Of a stretch of 64,000 bases of DNA, positions 8,480 to 16,788 are shown piece after piece. The first letter of the stretch is position 1; the number at the start of each line of letters is the position of its first letter. A program made the translations under genes and the position numbers. The notes below the pieces were generated by a model. That model saw only the letters and a program-made list of their open reading frames with translations, did not search any database and was not told the DNA's origin. This DNA is from Candidatus Anaerotignum merdipullorum (GTDB taxonomy: Bacteria; Bacillota; Clostridia; Lachnospirales; Anaerotignaceae), in contig DXEB01000023.1 of the NCBI GenBank assembly GCA_019115165.1, positions 1 to 64,000 on the forward strand, written 5' to 3'.

Positions 8480-9871
8480 ATGCAAGCTTTAACGTTCAAA
8501 CGTGGAGTTCACCCGCCCGATGGGAAGGCTTTGTCTGCAGAGCAACCCATTCAGGTGATACTCCCCAAAGAAAACTCTGAGTTGTTCTACCCTATGTCCC
8601 AGCATATCGGGGCTCCCTGTGAACCACTGGTAGCTGTTGGCGACTATGTAAAAGTAGGACAGAAGATCGCTGAGTCACCTGCGTTTATGTCTTCTCCCAT
8701 CTTTGCCAGCGTTTCCGGCGAAGTTGTGGATATCAGACCAATGCTGGTACCCGGCGGTGCAACCGTAAAATCCATTGTTGTCAAAAACGATGGCAAAATG
8801 GAAGAGATCGAAGGTCTCAACCAGGGCAGAGATTACACAACCATGTCCAACGAAGAAATTCTGGCTGCCATCAAGGACGCCGGTGTTGTTGGTCTGGGTG
8901 GTGCGGGCTTCCCCACACATGTAAAACTCAACCCTCCCAAAGACACGCCCATTGATTACATCCTCATCAACGCGGCAGAATGCGAACCTTATCTGACCTG
9001 CGACTACCGCCTGATGCTGGAAGAACCCGAACGGATTGTCAAAGGGCTGCAGATTATGCTGAAACTGCATCCCGGTGCAAAAGGCGTCATCGGTATTGAA
9101 ATGAACAAACCCAAAGCCATTGAATCTATGACAAAGGCTTGTGAAGGCGTCGAAAACATCAGTGTTCAGCCCCTGGTAACCAAATTCCCTCAGGGTTCTG
9201 AAAAACACCTGATTTATGCAATCACCAAAAGAGAAGTAAAATCCGGCGCTCTGCCTGCAAGTGCAGGCTGTATCGTAGATAACGTAGATACGGTTGTTGC
9301 CATCGAAAGAGCCATCTGCAAAGGCAGACCCCTGATGAGAAGAATCGTAACCGTTTCCGGTAACGCGATCAAAAACCCGGGCAACTACAAGATCCGTATC
9401 GGCATGACACTGAGAGATTTGGTAGATGCCATTGGTGGATTCAAAGAAGACAACCCTCCCGTAAAATTGATTGCCGGCGGTCCTATGATGGGTCCTACCC
9501 TGTACACACTGGACGTTGCATCCGTAAAGACCACTTCCGGTCTGCTGTGCTTTACCAAAGAAGAGGCTTATATTCCGGAAGAAAGAAACTGCATTCGCTG
9601 CGGTAAGTGCGTAGATCACTGTCCAATGGGCTTGATGCCGTTTATGCTCAATGCTCTTGCACTCAAAGGCGATGGCGAAGGTTTTGTAAAACATCATGGT
9701 CTGGATTGCATTGAATGCGGCAGCTGTTCCTATGAATGCCCCGCAAAACGCCAGTTGGCACAGTCCATCCGCGCAACCAAGAAAATCGAAGCAGGCAAAA
9801 AAGCAGCCGCAGCTGCAGCAGCAAGAGCAAAGGCTGAAGCAGAAGCGAAAGCAAAAGCCGCGCAGAACTGA
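8480..9871 (+). CDS. rnfC: Rnf complex subunit C (NADH-binding, Fe-S)
   Basis: Peripheral subunit of the ion-pumping ferredoxin:NAD+ oxidoreductase. It holds the NAD(H) and flavin site and passes electrons through Fe-S clusters. The chosen ATG at 8480 follows AGAGGGGG and begins MQALTFKRGVHPP, typical of the family. The ORF-track start at 8411 adds an unlikely 23-residue extension. Two 4Fe-4S motifs occur near residues 371 (CIRCGKCVDHCP) and 410 (CIECGSCSYECP). An NADH/FMN-binding GxGxxG-like stretch, GLGGAGFPTHVK, lies near residue 138. The last 30 residues are Ala/Lys/Glu-rich and low in complexity. It is the first gene of rnfCDGEAB. Confidence 0.96.
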   Translation: MQALTFKRGVHPPDGKALSAEQPIQVILPKENSELFYPMSQHIGAPCEPLVAVGDYVKVGQKIAESPAFMSSPIFASVSGEVVDIRPMLVPGGATVKSIVVKNDGKMEEIEGLNQGRDYTTMSNEEILAAIKDAGVVGLGGAGFPTHVKLNPPKDTPIDYILINAAECEPYLTCDYRLMLEEPERIVKGLQIMLKLHPGAKGVIGIEMNKPKAIESMTKACEGVENISVQPLVTKFPQGSEKHLIYAITKREVKSGALPASAGCIVDNVDTVVAIERAICKGRPLMRRIVTVSGNAIKNPGNYKIRIGMTLRDLVDAIGGFKEDNPPVKLIAGGPMMGPTLYTLDVASVKTTSGLLCFTKEEAYIPEERNCIRCGKCVDHCPMGLMPFMLNALALKGDGEGFVKHHGLDCIECGSCSYECPAKRQLAQSIRATKKIEAGKKAAAAAAARAKAEAEAKAKAAQN

Positions 9872-9889
9872 GAAGGGGGAGAGTAAAGA

Positions 9890-10858
9890 ATGTCTAATTT
9901 TGTAGTATCCGGTACCCCTCATGTGCGTTCGAAAGAATCTATTCAAAGCATCATGCGCGACGTAATCATTGCGCTGATTCCAGCAACAGCAGCGGGTATC
10001 TTTTTCTTCGGTATTCCGGCATTGATTTTAATTTTGGTTTCCATCGTGTCCTGCGTATTTTTTGAATGGCTGTATGAGAAACTGATGAAAAAACCTGTCA
10101 CCATCAGCGACCTGTCCGCAGTTGTAACCGGTCTGCTGCTGGCACTGAACCTGCCCTCCGGCGCTCCAATCTGGATCCCGATTGTCGGCAGTGCATTCGC
10201 AATTATTTTCGCAAAACAGCTCTTTGGCGGTCTGGGGCAGAACTTCATCAACCCAGCCCTGGCCGGTAGAGCATTCCTGTTGGCGTCCTATCCGACGGAA
10301 ATGACCACATGGCCTGCTCCGACCGGATTCAGCGGCGTAGACGCAACTACAGTAGCAACGCCTCTGGCAACCCTGAAAACAGGTGTAATGCCTGATGCAA
10401 GCCTGATGGATGTGATTTTGGGCACTAACATCGGCGGCTGTATCGGTGAAACCTGTGCTGTTGCACTGATCATCGGCGGTATCTATCTGCTGGCAAAACA
10501 TGTCATCAGCTGGAGAATCCCTGTGATCTACATCCTGACCGTATTTGTATTGACTGCTGCAATTGGCAGAGACGGTCTGCGCGTACCCGTATATGAAATT
10601 TTCACCGGCGGTTTGATGCTGGGTGCTTTCTTTATGGCAACAGACTATGCTTCCTCTCCCGTTACACCAAAGGGACAGGTGATTTTCGCCATTGGCTGTG
10701 GTCTGATTACCACACTGGTTCGTATTTTCGGCGGTTATCCCGAAGGCGTATCCTACTCTATCCTGATTATGAACCTGGCTGTGCCTCTGATTGAAAGATT
10801 TACAGAACCGAAGATCTTCGGCGCACTGCCCAAAGTGAAGGAGGCGAAAAAAGCATGA
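9890..10858 (+). CDS. rnfD: Rnf complex subunit D (membrane flavoprotein)
   Basis: Polytopic membrane subunit of Rnf, 322 aa, related to NqrB. It carries covalently bound FMN and takes part in ion translocation. Hydrophobic helices cover most of the chain. The segment TTVATPLATLK near residue 150 corresponds to the flavinylation region, whose acceptor is a threonine in this family. The ATG follows GAAGGGGGAG. The 3' end overlaps rnfG by 4 bases (ATGA), so the two are translationally coupled. Flavin attachment needs an ApbE-type transferase, which is not in this window. Confidence 0.95.
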   Translation: MSNFVVSGTPHVRSKESIQSIMRDVIIALIPATAAGIFFFGIPALILILVSIVSCVFFEWLYEKLMKKPVTISDLSAVVTGLLLALNLPSGAPIWIPIVGSAFAIIFAKQLFGGLGQNFINPALAGRAFLLASYPTEMTTWPAPTGFSGVDATTVATPLATLKTGVMPDASLMDVILGTNIGGCIGETCAVALIIGGIYLLAKHVISWRIPVIYILTVFVLTAAIGRDGLRVPVYEIFTGGLMLGAFFMATDYASSPVTPKGQVIFAIGCGLITTLVRIFGGYPEGVSYSILIMNLAVPLIERFTEPKIFGALPKVKEAKKA

Positions 10859-11394
10859 ACACAAAAGAAATCGTAAGACCTGCCATCGTGCTCCTGCTGA
10901 TCGCCGGTATCGCCGGCGGCTGCCTTGGCGCAGTTTCCGCGATTACGGAAGCGCCGATTGCAGCACAGGAAGAAAAAACACTGAATGAATCTCTTCAGGC
11001 GGTTATGCCGGAGGCAACCTCCTTTGAGGAGCTGACCGACGTGGAAAAAACCGGCACCATCTCCGGTGTTTATCTGGCGGATAATGGCGGTTATGTCATC
11101 ACCACCGAACCCGGCGGGTTCAGCGGCGCTGTATCCACTATGGTTGGGATTGATACCGAAGGCGTTATCACCGGTCTGCGCGTTACCAGCCATTCCGAAA
11201 CACCCGGTCTGGGCGCAAAAGCAACCGACCCTTCTTTCTATGAACAGTTTACTGGTAAATCCGGCAGTGTAGCCGTAACCAAAGACGGCGGCGAAATTGT
11301 GTCGATTACCAGCTCCACCATCACTTCCAGAGCAGTCTGCAGCGGTGCCCAGGAAGCGTTGGATTGGTTTGCAGCAAACGGAGGTGCTAACTAA
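10855..11394 (+). CDS. rnfG: Rnf complex subunit G (FMN-binding)
   Basis: 179-aa subunit with one N-terminal membrane anchor (PAIVLLLIAGIAGGCLG) and an extracytoplasmic FMN-binding domain. The motif SSTITSRAV near residue 147 matches the S(T)xxT-S flavinylation pattern, with a threonine as the covalent FMN acceptor. GLGAKATDPSFYEQF is the usual segment upstream of it. The start overlaps rnfD and the stop overlaps the rnfE ATG by one base, so the genes are tightly coupled. Confidence 0.95.
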   Translation: MNTKEIVRPAIVLLLIAGIAGGCLGAVSAITEAPIAAQEEKTLNESLQAVMPEATSFEELTDVEKTGTISGVYLADNGGYVITTEPGGFSGAVSTMVGIDTEGVITGLRVTSHSETPGLGAKATDPSFYEQFTGKSGSVAVTKDGGEIVSITSSTITSRAVCSGAQEALDWFAANGGAN

Positions 11395-11993
11395 TGGCGA
11401 ACCCTATTAAAATTATCAAAAATGGTATTATCGACGAAAACCCTACCTTCGTCCAAGTAATTGGTATGTGTCCGACGCTGGCTGTAACCAGTTCCGCAAT
11501 CAACGGCATCGGGATGGGCTTATCTACCATGGCGGTTTTGGTTTTCGCAAACTTGTTCGTTTCTCTGTTGAGAAAAGCAATCCCTGATACCGTAAGAATT
11601 CCTTGCTTTATCGTGGTAATCGCATCGTTCACAACCATTGTAGAATTTTTGCTCAAAGCATATCTGCCCGCTTTGAATGCATCCTTGGGGCTTTACATCC
11701 CCCTGATCGTAGTTAACTGTATCCTGTTGGCAAGAGCGGAATCTTTCGCTTCCAAAAATGGTCCGGTTGCTTCCATCTTCGATGGTATCGGTATGGGTCT
11801 GGGATTCACAATTGCACTGACCGTTATCGGTCTGATTCGTGAATTCATCGGTGCAGGCACATTGTTTGATATGACTGTACTGCCCGAAGCATTCCCCAGA
11901 ACATTGTTATTTGTTATGGCTCCCGGCGCATTCTTTACATTGGCTTGCCTGATGGCGCTGCTGAACTATTTCAAAAACAAAAAAAATGCATAA
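11394..11993 (+). CDS. rnfE: Rnf complex subunit E (membrane)
   Basis: 199-aa polytopic membrane protein of the NqrD/RnfE family with about six helices. The N-terminal NPTFVQVIGMCPTLAVT is characteristic; its conserved cysteine is one of those thought to help bind the intramembrane Fe-S centre shared with RnfA. The ATG overlaps the rnfG stop. It works with RnfA and RnfD as the membrane core for ion translocation. Confidence 0.95.
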   Translation: MANPIKIIKNGIIDENPTFVQVIGMCPTLAVTSSAINGIGMGLSTMAVLVFANLFVSLLRKAIPDTVRIPCFIVVIASFTTIVEFLLKAYLPALNASLGLYIPLIVVNCILLARAESFASKNGPVASIFDGIGMGLGFTIALTVIGLIREFIGAGTLFDMTVLPEAFPRTLLFVMAPGAFFTLACLMALLNYFKNKKNA

Positions 11994-12006
11994 GGAGGGG
12001 TAGAGA

Positions 12007-12585
12007 ATGTATTTAATCTTATTATTGTTAGCCGGGATTTTCGTAAACAACTACGTATTATCCCAATTCTTAGGTATTTGCCCGTTCCTTGGCGTTTCCA
12101 AAAAAGTAGATACTGCTGCCGGCATGGGCGTTGCCGTAATCTTCGTTATTGTATTGGCCTGCGCGGCCTCCTGGTTGGTATATAACCTGATTCTGGTACC
12201 GTTGCAGATTGAGTACCTGTATAACATCGCGTTTATCTTGGTAATCGCTTCTCTGGTACAGTTCGTAGAAATGTTCCTGAAAAAATCAGCACCTGCACTG
12301 TATCAGGCACTGGGCGTGTTCCTGCCTTTGATTACCACAAACTGTGCCGTACTGGGCGTTGCCGTTTTGAACATGCAGAGAGAATACTCTTTCATTGAAT
12401 CCATCTTCAACGGTATCGGCGGCGCTGCTGGTTTCGCACTGGCAATCGTGCTGTTTGCCGGCATTCGTGAAAGAATTGCTGACAACGATACCCCCAAGGC
12501 ATTTGACGGTTATCCCATGGCATTGGTAACAGCAGGTCTGATGTCAATCGCATTCTTGGGATTCTCCGGTCTGATTAAACTGTAA
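12007..12585 (+). CDS. rnfA: Rnf complex subunit A (membrane)
   Basis: 192-aa membrane protein, homologous to RnfE in inverted topology (NqrE/RnfA family). The N-terminal NNYVLSQFLGICPFLGVSKK and the internal TTNCAVLG carry the conserved cysteines. It has six predicted helices. An AAGGAGGGG site precedes the ATG. It pairs with RnfE around the intramembrane Fe-S cluster. Confidence 0.96.
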   Translation: MYLILLLLAGIFVNNYVLSQFLGICPFLGVSKKVDTAAGMGVAVIFVIVLACAASWLVYNLILVPLQIEYLYNIAFILVIASLVQFVEMFLKKSAPALYQALGVFLPLITTNCAVLGVAVLNMQREYSFIESIFNGIGGAAGFALAIVLFAGIRERIADNDTPKAFDGYPMALVTAGLMSIAFLGFSGLIKL

Positions 12586-12604
12586 AACAAGGAGTGTGAC
12601 AAAA

Positions 12605-13528
12605 ATGGACATTATGAGTATTGTTTATCCGATCCTGAGCATCGGCGGCCTTGGTGTTGTTTTTGGAGCAGGCCTTGGCATAGCCAGCGAGGTTTTCAAA
12701 GTAGAAGAAGACCCGAAGATCGGTGAAATTCTGGAAGTTTTGCCCGGCGCAAACTGCGGCGGCTGCGGCTTCCCCGGCTGCGGCGGCTGTGCTTCCGCAA
12801 TTGCAGCAGGCAGCGCACCTGTAAATGCCTGCCCGGTTGGCGGTGCTGCAGTAGCAGAAAAAATCGGCGCCATTATGGGTATCGAAGCTTCCGCTTCCGA
12901 ACCCGTTGCTGCTTTTGTAAAATGCGGCGGTACTTGCGAAAAAGCAAAAGAAAAATATGATTACTTCGGCATTGATGACTGCAATATGGCAGTACAGCTT
13001 GCCGGCGGCGGTGCAAAAAGCTGTTCTTATGGCTGTCTGGGTCTGGGCAGCTGCAAAAAAGCCTGTGCATTCGGCGCAATTGAAATCATTGACGGCATTG
13101 CTGTCATTGACAAAGAAAAATGTGTTGCCTGCGGCAAATGCGTTTCTGCATGCCCCAAACATATCATTGAGTTGCTCCCCGCGAAGAAAAAAGTGAAAGT
13201 ACAGTGTTCTTCCAAAGATGTGGGCAAAAATGTAATGCAGAGCTGCTCTGTTGGCTGTATTGCTTGTAAAATCTGTGAAAAGAATTGTCCGTTCGACGCG
13301 ATTCATGTCATCGACAATTTGGCGGTCATCGACTACGACAAATGTAAAGCCTGCGGTATTTGTGCAAACAAATGTCCAAAAGGTGTTCTGACCGGTAAAA
13401 GACCTGCCGCTCCTGCGGCAGAAGCTAAACCTGCGGCAGAAGCTAAACCTGCAGCAGAAGCTAAGCCTGCAGCAGAAGCTAAGCCTGCAGAAGAAGCACC
13501 AAAAGCAGAAGAAAAACCTGCAGAATAA
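12605..13528 (+). CDS. rnfB: Rnf complex subunit B (polyferredoxin)
   Basis: Ferredoxin-accepting subunit, 307 aa from the ATG at 12605. I prefer this start to the track's GTG at 12596, because AAGGAG is only 1 base from the GTG but 10 bases from the ATG. A membrane anchor occupies residues 1-30. The 4Fe-4S motif CGGCGFPGCGGC follows near residue 51, and then three more ferredoxin-type motifs (CVACGKCVSACP, CIACKICEKNCP, CKACGICANKCP). The last 40 residues are a perfect short tandem repeat, (AEAKPA)n, ending KAEEKPAE. This is the last gene of the operon and a strong terminator follows. Confidence 0.95.
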   Translation: MDIMSIVYPILSIGGLGVVFGAGLGIASEVFKVEEDPKIGEILEVLPGANCGGCGFPGCGGCASAIAAGSAPVNACPVGGAAVAEKIGAIMGIEASASEPVAAFVKCGGTCEKAKEKYDYFGIDDCNMAVQLAGGGAKSCSYGCLGLGSCKKACAFGAIEIIDGIAVIDKEKCVACGKCVSACPKHIIELLPAKKKVKVQCSSKDVGKNVMQSCSVGCIACKICEKNCPFDAIHVIDNLAVIDYDKCKACGICANKCPKGVLTGKRPAAPAAEAKPAAEAKPAAEAKPAAEAKPAEEAPKAEEKPAE

Positions 13529-13572
13529 TTTGTTTCTTCCAATCGGATCCAAACTTTCTTTCCGATTGACAC

Positions 13573-13609
13573 AAAAAAGAGATGCGTTTTCCAAACGCAT
13601 CTCTTTTTA
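13573..13609 (+). terminator. Terminator of the rnf operon
   Basis: AAAAAGAGATGCGTTT / AAACGCATCTCTTTTT hairpin with T-rich end, 45 bases after the rnfB stop. The A and T tracts on both sides would allow bidirectional function. Confidence 0.92.
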
Positions 13610-13678
13610 TATCTTCCCTATGGTGATGTTTTCCGAAACCATTCCTGCTTTTCCTTTGTTTTTTTCTGTTTTGCGCCC

Positions 13679-13707
13679 TTTACCCCACCCGCAAAATATG
13701 ATATACT
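13679..13707 (+). promoter_or_regulatory. Promoter of the DUF4321 gene
   Basis: TTTACC (13679-13684), 17-base spacer, TATACT (13702-13707). Thirty bases before the ATG, with GGGAGGA in between. Confidence 0.65.
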
Positions 13708-13736
13708 TTTGAAAAACAACGCGGGAGGAAAGCAAA

Positions 13737-13994
13737 ATGAAAGGTCGTACACAAAATATATGGGTCTTAATACTGCTGCTGTTGGCAGGCGTTGTTTTAG
13801 GCGGTTTTCTCGCACAGCTTTTGGGCGATAATCCCGCTTTGAGTTGGCTGGCATATGGGAAAAGCTTTGGACTTTCTTCTCCATTGGTGTTGGATCTGGG
13901 CGTACTGACTCTACACTTTGGCTTTACGATACGATTTACCATTGCCGGTATTCTGGGCATCGTCCTTGCCTTTTTGATCTACCGTAAGATATAA
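13737..13994 (+). CDS. Small membrane protein, DUF4321 family
   Basis: 85-aa protein with two hydrophobic helices (about residues 8-28 and 62-82) joined by a short loop containing GDNPALSWLAYGKSFGLS. It matches my memory of the DUF4321 family, small membrane proteins of unknown function found next to maf, radC or mreB in Clostridia. Here too mreB is next. It has its own promoter and a terminator-like hairpin behind it. No function can be assigned. Confidence 0.75.
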   Translation: MKGRTQNIWVLILLLLAGVVLGGFLAQLLGDNPALSWLAYGKSFGLSSPLVLDLGVLTLHFGFTIRFTIAGILGIVLAFLIYRKI

Positions 13995-14004
13995 ACGGAA
14001 CGTA

Positions 14005-14047
14005 CCGTCTATTTCGGGGGAGCAGTCCACGGGAGCGACGGTTTTTT
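14005..14047 (+). terminator. Terminator after the DUF4321 gene
   Basis: CCGTC ... GACGG stem with a long, partly paired loop, followed by T7. It starts just after the DUF4321 stop. Confidence 0.6.
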
Positions 14048-14105
14048 TCTGTCGTTTTTTGACTTGGAAAAATCGGAACTTTTGCCATTTCTCATTGCCT
14101 TTATA

Positions 14106-14134
14106 TTGAAAAATCCGCCAAAAAAAGGTAAGAT
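14106..14134 (+). promoter_or_regulatory. Promoter of the mre-min cluster
   Basis: TTGAAA (14106-14111), 17-base spacer, TAAGAT (14129-14134). A leader of about 110 bases separates it from the mreB ATG. Confidence 0.6.
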
Positions 14135-14252
14135 ATCATAATAAGGCATGGGCGACAGATACCGCTTACATTGTTTGCAGCAAAAAACATCATAAAAATT
14201 ATCCGGCATTTGTTTTGCTGGATTCCAAAATAGAAAGGGGTTTATCACAGTT

Positions 14253-15281
14253 ATGTTTTCCAAAGATATGGGTATTGACTTAGGTACAGCCAATACACTG
14301 GTATATATGCGGGAGAAAGGCATTATCGTCAACGAACCTTCCGTCGTAGCTATCAACACACAAACCAAAGAAGTACTCGCCGTAGGCAATGAAGCCAAGG
14401 AAATGATCGGTCGTACCCCTGGCAATATCGTTGCCATCCGTCCGATGAAAGATGGCGTCATTGCAGACTTTGACGTGACACAAGCTATGCTGCGTTACTT
14501 TATCAACAAAGCATATGTGCGTTCTATGTTTGGTCCAAAACCAAGAATCGTCATTTGTGTTCCTTCCGGCGTAACAGAAGTAGAAAAACGGGCCGTATTA
14601 GAAGCTGCCATCGCCGCAGGCTCTAAGGTCAAAGACACCTATCTGATTGAAGAACCCATGGCCGCTTCCATTGGTGCCGGGCTGCCCGTCGCAGATCCCA
14701 CCGGCAGCATGGTCGTAGATATCGGCGGAGGTACTAGCGAAGTAGCAGTCATCTCTTTGGGTGGCATCGTAACCAGCACCTCTTTGCGGGTTGCCGGCGA
14801 TGCATTAGACAACGCCATTGTCGGCTATATCAAACGGGAATTTAATCTGGCTATTGGAGACCGCACTGCCGAAGAAATCAAAATCACGATCGGTTCTGCC
14901 TATCCGCTGGAGCAAGAAGAAAAGATGGAAATTCGCGGACGCGATCTGATCTCTGGCTTGCCCAAAACCATTGCAGTGAATTCTGTACACATCCGGGAAG
15001 CCTTAAGTGAACCGGTCAGCTCCATTATCGAAACCATTAAACAGACTTTGGAAGCGACTCCACCGGAATTGGCGGCTGATATTATGGAATATGGCATTAC
15101 CTTAACCGGAGGCGGCGCACTGCTGCGCGGTCTGGATGCCTTGATTACGGCAGAAACGGGTATGCCCGTCCATGTGGCAAAGGAACCGCTCAACTGCGTT
15201 GCCATGGGTACCGGATTGGTTCTGGAGCATATTGATACTTTGAAAAACGTATTGATCTCTCCCAGAAAAGCACTGTTTTAA
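14253..15281 (+). CDS. mreB: Rod shape-determining actin homolog MreB
   Basis: Cytoplasmic actin-like ATPase, 342 aa, that forms membrane-bound filaments and organises lateral wall synthesis with MreCD, RodA and PBP2. The phosphate-1 loop [10 protein letters not shown] lies at the N-terminus. The phosphate-2 region [16 protein letters not shown] is near residue 157 and the adenosine motif TGGGALLRG near residue 286. The ATG follows GAAAGGGG. It heads the block mreBCD-mrdA-minCDE-rodA, which places elongation and division-site genes in one region. Confidence 0.97.
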   Translation: MFSKDMGIDLGTANTLVYMREKGIIVNEPSVVAINTQTKEVLAVGNEAKEMIGRTPGNIVAIRPMKDGVIADFDVTQAMLRYFINKAYVRSMFGPKPRIVICVPSGVTEVEKRAVLEAAIAAGSKVKDTYLIEEPMAASIGAGLPVADPTGSMVVDIGGGTSEVAVISLGGIVTSTSLRVAGDALDNAIVGYIKREFNLAIGDRTAEEIKITIGSAYPLEQEEKMEIRGRDLISGLPKTIAVNSVHIREALSEPVSSIIETIKQTLEATPPELAADIMEYGITLTGGGALLRGLDALITAETGMPVHVAKEPLNCVAMGTGLVLEHIDTLKNVLISPRKALF

Positions 15282-15323
15282 GATTATTCCATCCCTGAAT
15301 ATCATGACGAAGGAGCGTTTGCA

Positions 15324-16247
15324 TTGTTTTCTTTTTTTGAAAGACATAAAAAATTGATTCTCACAGGCGCCATTCTTTTGCTGGCTGCGCTTGCTTTGTT
15401 GACAAGCGGAAAAAAACTCAATGCTACTGTACTGGACAGTGCCATTGGCTTTGTGGTTACGCCCTTCCAAGATATCACCAGCGGAATTGGCAGTTGGGTG
15501 GAAAACACCACTTCCTCTCGCAGAGAAAAAACAGAACTGCTGGAAGAAAACGAAAAACTGCGAGAAGAAGTAGCTGCCTTACAAGCAGACAATCAACGAT
15601 TGGCGCTGTACGAAACGGAAAATGAAACCCTTTCTGGTCTGCTGCGTATTGCGCAGAAATATCCGCAGTACGCTTCTTTTGGTGCCACCATTATCGCAAA
15701 AAATCCCGGCGTCTTTTATGATGTGTTTACCATAGACAGCGGCTCTATGGACGGCATAGAAGCGAACATGGTTCTCGTTGCACCGGAAGGATTGGTCGGC
15801 AAAGTACTGGAAAGCGGCGCCACCTACGCCAAAGGGCAGTCCATCCTGGACAGCCGCAGTTCGGTTCCGGCGATGAGTCTGCGCACCGGCGATTTAGGTG
15901 TTGTTAAGGGCGATTATACTCTCATGAACAATGGACTTTGTATGATGGAGTATATTGACGCAGAGGCAGAAATTGCCGTTGGAGATGAAATCGTTACCTC
16001 CCATCTGAGCGATATTTATCCACCCGGTTTAACCATTGGAAAGGTGCGGGAAATCCAATCGGATGCCAACGGGCTGACCAAATACGCCGTGATCGAACCG
16101 GCGGTGGATTTGAAGCATCTGGATACCCTGCTTGTGATTGATAAGAATCAAACCACAGATGCAGCAACAGATCCTTCGCACTCCACAGAACTGCCCGCAG
16201 ATGACTCCCTTACCGAAAGCATCCCTCTGGAGGAGGAAGTAAATTGA
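15324..16247 (+). CDS. mreC: Rod shape-determining protein MreC
   Basis: 307-aa bitopic membrane protein that links MreB to the periplasmic-side wall synthesis enzymes. It has a short cytoplasmic N-terminus, a helix at about residues 10-30, a coiled coil at about residues 68-105 rich in LLEENEKLREE, and the beta-barrel MreC domain (NPGVFYDVFTIDSGSMDGI). The last 40 residues are acidic and low in complexity. The start is TTG at 15324, 8 bases after GAAGGAG; I see no better ATG. The stop overlaps the mreD start. Confidence 0.95.
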   Translation: MFSFFERHKKLILTGAILLLAALALLTSGKKLNATVLDSAIGFVVTPFQDITSGIGSWVENTTSSRREKTELLEENEKLREEVAALQADNQRLALYETENETLSGLLRIAQKYPQYASFGATIIAKNPGVFYDVFTIDSGSMDGIEANMVLVAPEGLVGKVLESGATYAKGQSILDSRSSVPAMSLRTGDLGVVKGDYTLMNNGLCMMEYIDAEAEIAVGDEIVTSHLSDIYPPGLTIGKVREIQSDANGLTKYAVIEPAVDLKHLDTLLVIDKNQTTDAATDPSHSTELPADDSLTESIPLEEEVN

Positions 16248-16756
16248 GAATATTATTGACAAGCATCCTTGTTTTCGTCAATTTCATATTGCAGACTACG
16301 CTTCTGCCCTATTTGTCTATCGGCGGCGTGCTCCCGAATACGGCATTGATCATCGTCGTTTCTTATGCACTCCTGCGTGGGAGTATTTCAGGCGCAATGG
16401 TAGGGTTCTTCAGTGGTATGTTGATGGACATATTCTTCGGTACTTCCATTGGGTTTTACGCCTTGCTGTTTTTGTTGGCAGGGCTCGCCATCGGACGCAG
16501 TCAAAAAGAATTTTATCGCGAAAATTATTTATTGCCCGTCATCATTTGTTCCCTGACGGCAATGGTCTATGAAAGCATTGTTTTTATCACCGGTTTTGTG
16601 TTTCAGGGTGAAACCAATATTCTTTATTTCCTGCTGCGTCTGCTGATTCCAGAAGCCGTTTATACGGCTGTGGTTACTGTACCAATCTATCGACTTTTAT
16701 TTGGCGTCAACGAATGGCTGGAACTGAAAGAAAAATACAAATACCGGCTGTTTTAA
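16244..16756 (+). CDS. mreD: Rod shape-determining protein MreD
   Basis: 170-aa polytopic membrane protein with about five helices. FFSGMLMDIFFGTSIGFYALLF is the conserved MreD-like core. The TTG start at 16244 follows GGAGGAAG and overlaps the mreC stop by 4 bases, so translation is coupled. It acts in the elongasome with MreC and PBP2. Confidence 0.93.
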   Translation: MRILLTSILVFVNFILQTTLLPYLSIGGVLPNTALIIVVSYALLRGSISGAMVGFFSGMLMDIFFGTSIGFYALLFLLAGLAIGRSQKEFYRENYLLPVIICSLTAMVYESIVFITGFVFQGETNILYFLLRLLIPEAVYTAVVTVPIYRLLFGVNEWLELKEKYKYRLF

Positions 16757-16788
16757 CACGACTGCCTGTTTGTTTTTAGGAGGCTCCA

